From Longimicrobiales bacterium (lineage in GTDB: Bacteria; Gemmatimonadota; Gemmatimonadetes; Longimicrobiales; Gaopeijiaceae), in NCBI GenBank assembly GCA_028284495.1, contig JANQRP010000004.1, positions 1 through 64,000 of the forward strand: a DNA stretch of 64,000 nt. Reading direction: 5' to 3'. Both the position numbers and the translations under genes were made by a program. The notes under the pieces are model-generated. The model was not told the origin of the DNA and did no database searches. It was given only the letters and a program-made list of their open reading frames with translations. Shown here piece by piece: positions 46,447 through 54,485 of the stretch; the first letter of the stretch is position 1; each line of letters begins with the position of its first letter.

Positions 46447-47564
46447 ACACCGCCGTCCGCATCGACCGGATCGAACTCCGGATCGTTCCCCTCACGCTTC
46501 GCGAGCGATTCGAGATCAGCTCCGGCGGACGGCAGGCGCGGTCCATCATCGTGGTGACGGTCCACGGCGAGGGCGAGACGGGGTGGGGCGAGTGCGTCGC
46601 GGCGGAGGACCCGGGCTACTCGTACGAGACCACGGAGACGGCGTGGCATCTCCTCCGCGAGTTCCTCGCACCCTCGGTGGTCGGCCGTGAGCTTCGTCAT
46701 CCGTCGGACGTGCTCGGTCCCATGTCCTGGGTGCGCGGACATCCCATGGCGAAGGCCGGCATCGAGATGGCCACCTGGGAACTGTGGTCGCGCCTCGAAG
46801 AGCGTCCGCTGGCCGAAACGCTGGGCGGTTCGCTCCGGCCGGTGCCGGTCGGTGTGTCGGTCGGGCTTCAGGAGAACGATGACACGCTGATCGAGAAGGT
46901 CGGAGGCTACCTCGACGCGGGGTACGAGCGGATCAAGATGAAGATCAAGCCCGGCCGCGACGTCGAGATGGTGGCCGCCGTGCGGGACCGTTTCCCGGAC
47001 GCCGCCCTCATGGTCGACGCGAACTCCGCGTACACCTTCGACGACCTCGACCACCTGCGCACCTTCGACCCGCTCGAGCTCATGATGGTGGAGCAGCCGT
47101 TGGCACACGACGACATCCGCGACCACGCCCAGCTCCAGCGGAGGCTCAAGACGCCGATCTGCCTCGACGAGTCCATCCGTCACCCCGCCGACGCGACACA
47201 CGCGCTCGACGCGGTCGCGTGCGGGATCATCAACGTGAAGCCGGGGCGCGTCGGCGGCTTCACGAACGCGATCGCGATCCACGACCTCTGCAGGTCCCGG
47301 AACGTGCCCGTGTGGGTGGGCGGGATGCTCGAGTCCGGCATCGGTCGCGGCCACAACGTGGCGCTCGCCACGCTTCCCGGCTTCTCGCTACCGGGCGATA
47401 TCTCGGGCAGTCGCCGGTACTGGGCCGAGGATATCGTGGAGCCGGAGTGGGAGATGTCGGAGCCCGGCCACATCCGGCCGGTCGACGCGCCGGGGATCGG
47501 CGTGCGGCCGAGAGTGGACCTGATCCGGACGGAGGCGGTCCGGCGGGAGGTGATCGAACCGTGA
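46443..47564 (+). CDS. MenC-like enolase-superfamily enzyme (probable N-acylamino acid racemase)
   Basis: The 373-residue protein belongs to the OSBS/NSAR branch of the enolase superfamily. Catalytic Lys residues are K165-M-K167 and K266, and metal ligands D192, E217 and D242 are present, so it should be active. Members dehydrate SHCHC in menaquinone synthesis or racemise N-acylamino acids, and several do both. No other men genes are here, while a GNAT acyltransferase precedes it and a D-aminoacylase-like gene follows, so racemase activity fits better. The start overlaps the GNAT stop (ATGA) and its stop overlaps the next GTG. Confidence 0.88.
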   Translation: MNTAVRIDRIELRIVPLTLRERFEISSGGRQARSIIVVTVHGEGETGWGECVAAEDPGYSYETTETAWHLLREFLAPSVVGRELRHPSDVLGPMSWVRGHPMAKAGIEMATWELWSRLEERPLAETLGGSLRPVPVGVSVGLQENDDTLIEKVGGYLDAGYERIKMKIKPGRDVEMVAAVRDRFPDAALMVDANSAYTFDDLDHLRTFDPLELMMVEQPLAHDDIRDHAQLQRRLKTPICLDESIRHPADATHALDAVACGIINVKPGRVGGFTNAIAIHDLCRSRNVPVWVGGMLESGIGRGHNVALATLPGFSLPGDISGSRRYWAEDIVEPEWEMSEPGHIRPVDAPGIGVRPRVDLIRTEAVRREVIEP

Positions 47565-49324
47565 CGCGTACGCTCCAGGAAACAGTGTCGAAGCCCCGCC
47601 TGATGCCGCGCGGCGACACCGTTCGGCGCTGGCTGACCATTCTGGCCGGGACGGTGCTCACCGGGGCGTGTGCGAGCGGACCGGGGGCGTTGGACCCGGC
47701 GCCGTCCGGGGGCGGATGGGACGTGCTGATCACCGGTGGGCGCCTCGTCGACGGCACCGGCAATCCGTGGCGGTGGGCCGACGTCGCGATCGCCGGCGAC
47801 CGCATCGTGCGGATCGGCGCACCCGGCGCGCTCGATCCGGCGCGGGCCGGGCGGGTGATCGACGCATCGGGACGCGTGGTCGCGCCCGGGTTCGCCGACC
47901 TGAACGGCCAGTCCGACGAGGCGCTGCTGGCGGACGGGCGCGCGGTCAGCAAGCTCTACATGGGCGTCACGACCGAGATCATGGGCGAGTCGAACACCCC
48001 GGCTCCCTGGAAGGCGTACAACGACGGTCCGCCCGATCCGAACGACACCACCGCGGTCCGCCGGGCGGTGGAGTGGGACCGCTTCGGCGGCTGGCTCGAG
48101 GAGATCGAGACCGGAGGTGTGGCGGTGAACGTCGCCTCCTTCATCGGTGGCACCACGGTCCGGCGCTACGCGATGGGCTTCCGGGAGGGAGCGCCCTCGC
48201 CCGCGGAGCTCGACACGATGCGGGCGGTCACCGCGCGGGCCATGGAAGACGGGGCGCTGGGCGTGGCGACGGCGCTCATCTACCCGCCAGGAGCGTACGC
48301 CGGCACCGACGAACTGGTGGAGATCTCGGAGGTGGTCGCCAACTACGGCGGCGTCTACATCACGCACCTTCGGAGCGAGTCGTACGGACTCATGACGGCA
48401 CTCGACGAGGCCGTCGAGATCGGCCGGCGCGCGTCCGTGCCGGTCGAGATCTACCACCTGAAGGCGGCGGGCACCGAGAACTGGGATCGGCTCGACGACG
48501 CGATCGCGCGGATCGACGCCGCGCGCGCCGAGGGGCTGGACGTTCAGGCCGCGATGTATCCGTACACCGCCGCATCGACTAGCCTTCAGGCCTGCCTCCC
48601 CCCATGGGCCAGCGCCGACGGCCTGCTGCGGGACAATCTGAGCGATCCCGAGTCGCGGGCCCGGATCGTCGCCGACATGACGGGACCGCCCGACGCCTAC
48701 GAGAACTGGTGCCGGCTCTCGACGCCCGAGGGGGCGCTGATCGTGGGCGTGTCGAGTGCGAACGCCGACCTGATCGGCGCCACGCTGGACGAGCTCGCCG
48801 AGCGCCGCGGCAAGCCGTGGGCGGAGGCGGTGATCGACCTCCTGATCGAGGAGGGCAACGCGGGGATGGTCTACTTCGCGATGAGCGACGACAACGTGCG
48901 CGAGAAGCTTCGTCAACCGTGGATCAAGATCGGATCTGACGCGGGCGCCCGCGATCCCGCGACCGCCACCGGGATGACGCATCCCCGCGCGTACGGGACG
49001 TATCCGCGGATCCTCGGGCTCTATGTGCGGGACGAGGGGGTGATCGGCCTGGAGGACGCCGTGCGGAAGATGACGTCGGCGGTCATGGACCGTGTCGGCC
49101 TCGAGGCGCGTGGCCTGGTGCGGGAGGGCTACTTCGCCGACATCGTCGTCTTCGATCCGGAGACGATCGACGAGGTGACGACGTACACGGACCCCCACCA
49201 GCTCTCGACGGGCGTGTCCCACGTGCTGGTGAACGGCGTACCGGTGATGCTCGACGGAGAACTCACCGACGCCCGACCCGGTCGATTTCTCCGCGGTCCG
49301 GGGGCGGCGGTTCGGCGGGACTGA
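47561..49324 (+). CDS. D-aminoacylase-like amidohydrolase, probable lipoprotein
   Basis: The 587-residue protein has an N-terminal leader ending in L-T-G-A-C37, which may be a lipobox. The enzyme part begins V-L-I-T-G-G-R-L-V-D-G-T-G and shows metal-site elements I-T-H-L-R-S-E-S, I-Y-H-L-K-A-A-G and I-G-S-D-A-G-A. The usual H-x-H after the first strand is replaced by A-D-L-N-G-Q-S-D, and the Cys ligand position reads G-V-T-T-E-I-M-G-E. That pattern matches a subfamily I recall from other bacteria, but zinc binding must differ from classic D-aminoacylase. It is coupled to the racemase by a GTGA overlap. Its last 62 bases overlap the converging DUF4390 gene. Confidence 0.85.
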   Translation: MTRTLQETVSKPRLMPRGDTVRRWLTILAGTVLTGACASGPGALDPAPSGGGWDVLITGGRLVDGTGNPWRWADVAIAGDRIVRIGAPGALDPARAGRVIDASGRVVAPGFADLNGQSDEALLADGRAVSKLYMGVTTEIMGESNTPAPWKAYNDGPPDPNDTTAVRRAVEWDRFGGWLEEIETGGVAVNVASFIGGTTVRRYAMGFREGAPSPAELDTMRAVTARAMEDGALGVATALIYPPGAYAGTDELVEISEVVANYGGVYITHLRSESYGLMTALDEAVEIGRRASVPVEIYHLKAAGTENWDRLDDAIARIDAARAEGLDVQAAMYPYTAASTSLQACLPPWASADGLLRDNLSDPESRARIVADMTGPPDAYENWCRLSTPEGALIVGVSSANADLIGATLDELAERRGKPWAEAVIDLLIEEGNAGMVYFAMSDDNVREKLRQPWIKIGSDAGARDPATATGMTHPRAYGTYPRILGLYVRDEGVIGLEDAVRKMTSAVMDRVGLEARGLVREGYFADIVVFDPETIDEVTTYTDPHQLSTGVSHVLVNGVPVMLDGELTDARPGRFLRGPGAAVRRD

Positions 49325-50006
49325 CGCCCGGACCCGCGGGACGGCCCGGAGTCCAGTCGAACGTCGGGGTGCGCAGCCGCTCGCGCCGAGCCGGCAGACC
49401 GAGCGCGCGGACGAAGATGCGGCGGACCCCCGACGCGATCGCGTTCTCGACCCCCTCCTCCCCACGCACGGCCGAGGCCACGTCACCGCCGAGCCACCGA
49501 CGCAGCTCCTCCAGGTCGGAGAGAGACAGCGTCTCGATCTCGAGTTCGGCGAGGTAGTAGTAGCGCGCGGTGCGTCCCGGCCGCAGGCGCAGCTCGAAGG
49601 CCTCCTCGAGCATCTGCGCGACCTCCGCCAACGTGACCCGCCGACCGATGGTTCCCACTCCGGCGACTGCGATCTCGTACTCCCGCGCGACGGGGTCGAG
49701 GATCACGCTGGCGCCCCACTCGGCCTCCCCTTCCTGCCGGTCGAAGAAGCCGTCCCTCCAGAGCTCGGCCTCGAGTCGGATGCGCAGTGGAAGGCCCTGC
49801 TCGAGCGCGCGACGAAGCCCGCCGTCGTCCAGGAGGTCGCCGAGATCGAGGATCAGACCCGTGCGGTCGTCGTCGAACGTAATGGACGCCGGACGTGCCT
49901 CGTCGGCCTGGGCCGACAGCGGTCCTGCATGCACGACGAGCGCCAGCGCGACGAGCATGCCCGCCGATCGGCGAGCGAGCGTGCGGCGACGGAGCAGGAA
50001 TCCCAC
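49263..50006 (-). CDS. DUF4390 secreted protein
   Basis: The 247-residue protein has a signal peptide (hydrophobic about 17-31, ending S-A-Q-A) and a DUF4390-like beta/alpha region: L-I-L-D-L-G-D-L-L ... L-E-Q-G-L-P-L-R-I-R-L-E-A-E-L-W-R and L-E-L-R-L-R-P-type turns, then Y-Y-Y-L-A-E-L-E-I. The C-terminus is Pro/Arg-rich and disordered. DUF4390 genes lie beside ntrYX in many Proteobacteria, and here the NtrY/NtrX-like pair is two genes upstream, so it is probably part of that unit. GTG 50006 is the start; its 3' end runs into the D-aminoacylase-like gene for 62 bases. Confidence 0.72.
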   Translation of the reverse strand: MGFLLRRRTLARRSAGMLVALALVVHAGPLSAQADEARPASITFDDDRTGLILDLGDLLDDGGLRRALEQGLPLRIRLEAELWRDGFFDRQEGEAEWGASVILDPVAREYEIAVAGVGTIGRRVTLAEVAQMLEEAFELRLRPGRTARYYYLAELEIETLSLSDLEELRRWLGGDVASAVRGEEGVENAIASGVRRIFVRALGLPARRERLRTPTFDWTPGRPAGPGVSPAEPPPPDRGEIDRVGRR

Positions 50007-50028
50007 GAGCGAGGGCAGCGGGTCGGGA

Positions 50029-51744
50029 TCAGAAGCGGCGGGAGAGCCGCACGAAGAAGTTCACGCGCTCGTTCCCGCCCTCGAGGGGGTAGGCCCAGTA
50101 GAACGAGAGGTCGCCGAGATGCAGCCCGACCCCCGCGTCCGCGCCCCGGCTCGTGTCCGGGCGCGCCGTGTCGGACGACCACCCCTGTCCACCTTCCACG
50201 AACACCGAGAAGGCGGGCGACAGATCGATCCGGGGGTACCAGGACCACTCGTCCCATTCGTCGTCGTCGGGACCGAGCTCGAGGTCCCACGCGAAGGTCT
50301 TCCGGTACTCGATCTGGAAGAGGGCCACTCGGTCGCACCCGTAGTACGGGAACGCCTCGGGATCGAGCTCCCGGTCGACGAACACGGTGGCCGCGCGAGC
50401 CCCGCAGTCGAGCTCGAAGAGCGAGAGCCCGGGAAGGGTGCCCTCGCCCCCCAGCGCGTGCTGGTACTGGGGGGGCAGACTCTGATTGTCGAGCGACCCG
50501 GCCAGGTACGCGCGGAAGGAGAGGTGAGACCACGGATCGACCCGAGCGTAGCGCCGGACGTCGAGCATCCCGGTCGCGAAGCCGCCATCCGTCACCGTGG
50601 GACTGCCGGCCGGGCCATCGGCGGTGACCGAGACGGCGGGGACGGCGGGGTCGGACCCGATCCCGAAGAGACCGGTGGCGCTCACGAGCCACCCGTCGGT
50701 CGGGCGGTCCTCGTCGTTGCGGGTGTCGAACACGAGCCGGGCGTCGAGAAACTCGTGCATGCCCTCGGCCACGACCGGCATCGGGCGCCAGGCCTCGTCG
50801 TTCCGGACCAGCGTCCACGGGCTTCCTACCGGGAGCGAGAAGTGTCGTTCGTTCCGGTAGTCGAGCGAAAAGTCGATCGGGACGGACGGCACGCCTACCC
50901 CGACCCCGACGTTCCAGCCACGACGCTCGTAGTAGTCGCGGTAGTCGCGATGTAGCAGGAAGGCGGCCAGCGACGACTCGAGGTCGGAGAGCAGGTACTC
51001 CACCGGAACGACGTCGGAGTAGGCACCCCCACGCACCGAGAACGTGATGGGTGACCCGAATCGCTGCTCGGCGGAGATCCCGTACCCGAGGCGGTCACGC
51101 GTGGACTCCGACTCGGTGCGGTAGATGGCGAGTGCCTCCACCCGGACGGGGTTGGAACTGCGACTCTCGATCACCGGGCCGAACACGATGGGAAGGCCCT
51201 CCGAGCGATTGTAGTTGGTGCCTGCGCGAACCGTGAGGCGGGACCTTCCGAGGTAGAGGCCCTCCCGGCGGTCGGGCGGTTCCCTCAGACCGACCCGCCC
51301 GTCGCGCACGACGAAGGTGAAGGTCTCGTCGTAGCGGAAGAAGCCGCCCTGAATGCGCGCCATGTCGCCCCGAAGCCGTCCCCCGACGAGAATGACGTCG
51401 CCCGTGATGGCCCCGGAGGGTCCGACTTCGAGGTCGCCTCCCACCACCACGACCCCTCCTTCGACCCGCCCGGCCACGGTGAGCGATCCGTCGAGGACGC
51501 CCACGTCTCCGGTGAGGGTGGCGCCATCAGGAACCGATGCGCGCCCGTCGAACCGGATCACCGTGGGGTCGTTCAGGAATCCGACGAGATCCTCGGCGAT
51601 CTCGCGGGGCAGCGGCTCGCCCCCGAGCAGGTCCTGGAATGCGGACGCGGGCGTCGCTCCGGCGACGAGGAGCAGCACGGCGAGCAGCGTCGCCGTGAGC
51701 CGGGCGGGCCGGAGCGGATGGATGGGTGCACGCGGCAGGCTCAT
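50029..51744 (-). CDS. Outer-membrane barrel with N-terminal beta-solenoid segment
   Basis: The 571-residue protein has a signal peptide (about 14-36). Residues 68-133 form short Gly/Asp/Val repeats (L-T-G-D-V-G-V-L-D-G-S-L, V-V-V-V-G-G-D-L-E-V, I-T-G-D-V-I-L-V-G-G-R-L) of the kind seen in bactofilin and related beta-solenoids. The rest (about 150-571) is an outer-membrane barrel ending R-L-S-R-R-F, with the terminal Phe that marks barrel insertion and an Omp85-like surface-antigen look. GGAGAT precedes the ATG. It lies between the NtrX-like gene and DUF4390. Transport or assembly of surface material is a possible role, but no POTRA domain was seen. Confidence 0.78.
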   Translation of the reverse strand: MSLPRAPIHPLRPARLTATLLAVLLLVAGATPASAFQDLLGGEPLPREIAEDLVGFLNDPTVIRFDGRASVPDGATLTGDVGVLDGSLTVAGRVEGGVVVVGGDLEVGPSGAITGDVILVGGRLRGDMARIQGGFFRYDETFTFVVRDGRVGLREPPDRREGLYLGRSRLTVRAGTNYNRSEGLPIVFGPVIESRSSNPVRVEALAIYRTESESTRDRLGYGISAEQRFGSPITFSVRGGAYSDVVPVEYLLSDLESSLAAFLLHRDYRDYYERRGWNVGVGVGVPSVPIDFSLDYRNERHFSLPVGSPWTLVRNDEAWRPMPVVAEGMHEFLDARLVFDTRNDEDRPTDGWLVSATGLFGIGSDPAVPAVSVTADGPAGSPTVTDGGFATGMLDVRRYARVDPWSHLSFRAYLAGSLDNQSLPPQYQHALGGEGTLPGLSLFELDCGARAATVFVDRELDPEAFPYYGCDRVALFQIEYRKTFAWDLELGPDDDEWDEWSWYPRIDLSPAFSVFVEGGQGWSSDTARPDTSRGADAGVGLHLGDLSFYWAYPLEGGNERVNFFVRLSRRF

Positions 51745-51795
51745 GAAGATCTCCAGGCGTCCATCGCCGGACCGTTCCGGCGGGGAGTGAGACGG

Positions 51796-53163
51796 TCAGT
51801 CGTCGTCGCGTAGTCCCAGACGACGCATCCGTCGGTAGAGGTTCGCGCGATCGGTGCGCAGGCGACGGCTCGCCTCGGCCACATTGCCGTCGGCGGCCTC
51901 GATGGCGGCTCGGATCAGCGCCCGTTCGTGGTCGTCGAGGCGCTCGGCCAGAGAGCGTGGATCCTCGGCGAGGTGGGGTGTCCCCACGTCCCGGTCGCGG
52001 GCGTCGTGCCGGAGCACGGAGCGCATCACCTCGGGGCCCACCTCCTCGCCGGCGTGCAGGATCGCGACACGCTCCACGCAGTTGAAGAGCTCCCGAACGT
52101 TCCCCGGCCAATCGTACCCGCGAAGCACCTCCATCGCTCCGGAGCCGAAGGCGGGGGGCGTCACGCCGTCGCGAACGCGAAGCCGCTCCGCGGCGTGTGC
52201 CACGAGCGCGGGAATGTCCCCGGGCCGCTCCCGCAGCGGTGGCACGTGGATCGGGACGACGTCGAGGCGAAAGCGCAGGTCGTCGCGGAACCGTCCGGCC
52301 TCGATCTCGCGGTCGAGGTCCCGGTTGGTGGCGGCCACCACCCGAACGTCCACCGGGATCGGCGTGCCGCCTCCCACGCGCTCGATCACCCCCGACTCGA
52401 GCGCCCGCAGCAGCTTGGCCTGCGCCGGGGCGTCGAGGTCGCCGATCTCGTCCAGGAAGAGCGTCCCGCCGTCCGCCAGTTCGAATCGCCCCCGCCGCCG
52501 CTCCGTGGCGCCCGTGAACGCACCCCGCTCGTGGCCGAACATCTCGCTCTCGACCAACTCGCGCGGGATGGCGGCCGAGTTGACCCGCACGAAGGGGGCG
52601 TCGCGTCGCGCGGAGAGTCCGTGGATGGCCGTCGCGACCAGCTCCTTGCCGGTGCCGCTCTCCCCGGTGATGAGGATCCGCGCGTCGGTCGGCGCGACGC
52701 GGCGCACCCGCACCCGAACGGCCTCGATCGCGTCGGAGTCGCCGACGAGGCGCGCGCCCGGGCCCAGCTCTCCCTGGAGCGCACGCGTGAGGTCACGCGC
52801 GCGCCGTACCTCCAGCGCGCCCTTCACGGTGAGGAGAACCGACTCCGGGGTCAGCGGCTTCTCGATGAAGTGGAAGGCGCCGATGCGCGTGGCCTCGACG
52901 GCGTCGGACAGTGACGCCTCGCCACTCATCATGACGACGGTGGTCGCAGGTGCGATCTCGAGGAATCGCGGGAGCGCCTCGAGTCCGGTCATCCCGGGCA
53001 GCATGAGGTCGAGCAGCACCACATCCGGCTCGGCCTCGCGCACCTCCGCGATCCCCGCTTCCGCCGTGGAGGCGTCGCGGACGCGGTAGCCCTCGGCTTC
53101 CAGCAGCGCGCGAAGTGATCGGCGGATGTTTCCCTCGTCGTCGACGAGCAGGATCTCGCTCAC
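51796..53163 (-). CDS. Sigma-54-dependent response regulator (NtrX-like)
   Basis: The 455-residue regulator has a receiver with D8/D9, D52 in V-L-L-D-L-M-L-P and K102, an AAA+ domain with G-E-S-G-T-G-K-E (about 165-172), G-A-F-T-G-A and G-G-T-L-F-L-D-E, and a C-terminal Fis-type helix-turn-helix ending R-R-L-G-L-R. GAFTGA indicates that it can engage sigma-54. It overlaps the kinase gene (ATGA), so NtrY-like to NtrX-like phosphotransfer is likely. Targets may include the barrel gene directly downstream. Start ATG 53163 gives the standard M-S-E-I-L-L-V-D-D. Confidence 0.93.
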   Translation of the reverse strand: MSEILLVDDEGNIRRSLRALLEAEGYRVRDASTAEAGIAEVREAEPDVVLLDLMLPGMTGLEALPRFLEIAPATTVVMMSGEASLSDAVEATRIGAFHFIEKPLTPESVLLTVKGALEVRRARDLTRALQGELGPGARLVGDSDAIEAVRVRVRRVAPTDARILITGESGTGKELVATAIHGLSARRDAPFVRVNSAAIPRELVESEMFGHERGAFTGATERRRGRFELADGGTLFLDEIGDLDAPAQAKLLRALESGVIERVGGGTPIPVDVRVVAATNRDLDREIEAGRFRDDLRFRLDVVPIHVPPLRERPGDIPALVAHAAERLRVRDGVTPPAFGSGAMEVLRGYDWPGNVRELFNCVERVAILHAGEEVGPEVMRSVLRHDARDRDVGTPHLAEDPRSLAERLDDHERALIRAAIEAADGNVAEASRRLRTDRANLYRRMRRLGLRDDD

Positions 53164-54410
53164 CCGCGGCCTCCGGTCGAGACTCGGTCGGCCGGTCGGG
53201 ATCTACCCGGCAGCCGCATGCTGAAGGAGGCGCCGCCCTCGGGTCGGTTGGTGGCCTCTACGCGGCCGTCGTGGGCCTCGACCGTCTGTCGGACGATCGC
53301 GAGACCGAGTCCGGTGCCACGACTGCGGGTCGTGAACTCCGCTTCCCAGACGCGATCAAGCAGCTCCGCGGGTACTCCCGGGCCGTCGTCGTCGACACTG
53401 ATGAGGACGCCGTCGTCGTCGGCGCTCGCACGAACCACCACCCGTCCATCGCCCTGCTCTGCCATGGCCTCCCGGGCGTTGACCACCAGGTTGAGCACCG
53501 CCCGCTGGAGGGGGTCGTGATGACCCATCACCCGCGGCAGCTCGCCCTCGATCTCGAGCCCGAGCAGGGCGTCGCCCTCGTCGCTCCCCGTCTCGCGGCG
53601 AACCAGAGTACGCAGCATCTCGACGACGTCGACCTCGGCGGGTGGCCCCTCGGCCGGGCGGCCGTAGCGCGAGAAGGCCCGCGCGCGTTCCTCGAGCCGG
53701 CTGGTCTCCTCGAGGATGATCTCGGCGGCCTCCCGGGTGGTCGGATCGTCGGAGCGGGCGAGGGCGGACGCGCTCATCCGGATGGGCGTCAGGGGGTTCT
53801 TGAGCTCGTGCGCGACCCGGCGGGCCATTTCGGACCATGCGCGCACGCGAGCCGACTCGACCTCCTGGGCGCGAGCCTCGACCAGTTGGCCGTCCATCCG
53901 CCGGAGCGCGCTCCGAAGCCGGGCGAACTCGGCGACGGTGTCGCGGTCGCGGGTCTTCGGCGGGAGCCCTTCACCCCGCGCGATCCGCTCCGTCCAGTCG
54001 ACCATGTCGTGGACCGGGCGTGCGAGGCGCTTCGAGAACCGTCCCGCGGCCCACGCCGCCAGGAGGCTCGTGAGGAGCAGAAGTCCGACCGCGACCCACG
54101 GAAGCAGCCGGCCCACGCCATCGAGAAGCAGTGTGAACACGCTCGACTGCCGAACCGATTCCGACAGGGCCGCCGCGTGCTCGTCCGCCAGGCGCGCGAG
54201 CGCAGTGTCGCCGGGTGCGGCCGCGCGGGCAGCGTCGATCAGCTCGCCGCCCGACTCCGCCACCGCGGCCCAGGGACCGGCGGTGCCCGCGGCGCTTCCG
54301 AGTTCGCCGAGCAGCAGAGCACCGCCGCCGATCGCGATCGCGGCGGGTACGAAGGCGCCGAGCAGCACGGCGACGAAGAGGATCCTGCGGAAGCTGGCGG
54401 GGCCGGACAT
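53160..54410 (-). CDS. Membrane histidine kinase (NtrY-like)
   Basis: The 416-residue kinase has a first transmembrane helix (about 8-35), an extracytoplasmic sensor (about 36-102), a second transmembrane helix (about 103-126), a HAMP-like linker and the H-box R-R-V-A-H-E-L-K-N-P-L-T-P-I. The ATPase has N-L-V-V-N-A-R-E-A, D-D-D-G-P-G-V and G-T-G-L-G-L-A-I. The form resembles NtrY but is shorter and lacks an obvious PAS domain. The downstream NtrX-like gene overlaps its stop. The DUF4390 gene three positions downstream strengthens the NtrYX reading. The gene follows the GspE-like gene with a 75-base gap. Confidence 0.9.
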   Translation of the reverse strand: MSGPASFRRILFVAVLLGAFVPAAIAIGGGALLLGELGSAAGTAGPWAAVAESGGELIDAARAAAPGDTALARLADEHAAALSESVRQSSVFTLLLDGVGRLLPWVAVGLLLLTSLLAAWAAGRFSKRLARPVHDMVDWTERIARGEGLPPKTRDRDTVAEFARLRSALRRMDGQLVEARAQEVESARVRAWSEMARRVAHELKNPLTPIRMSASALARSDDPTTREAAEIILEETSRLEERARAFSRYGRPAEGPPAEVDVVEMLRTLVRRETGSDEGDALLGLEIEGELPRVMGHHDPLQRAVLNLVVNAREAMAEQGDGRVVVRASADDDGVLISVDDDGPGVPAELLDRVWEAEFTTRSRGTGLGLAIVRQTVEAHDGRVEATNRPEGGASFSMRLPGRSRPADRVSTGGRG

Positions 54411-54485
54411 GACTGCGGGTCGCAGGAACGCGGGTGGTCGACACCACTCTAGACCCCGCGCTTCTCGGGCGGCAACCGGCTCCGG

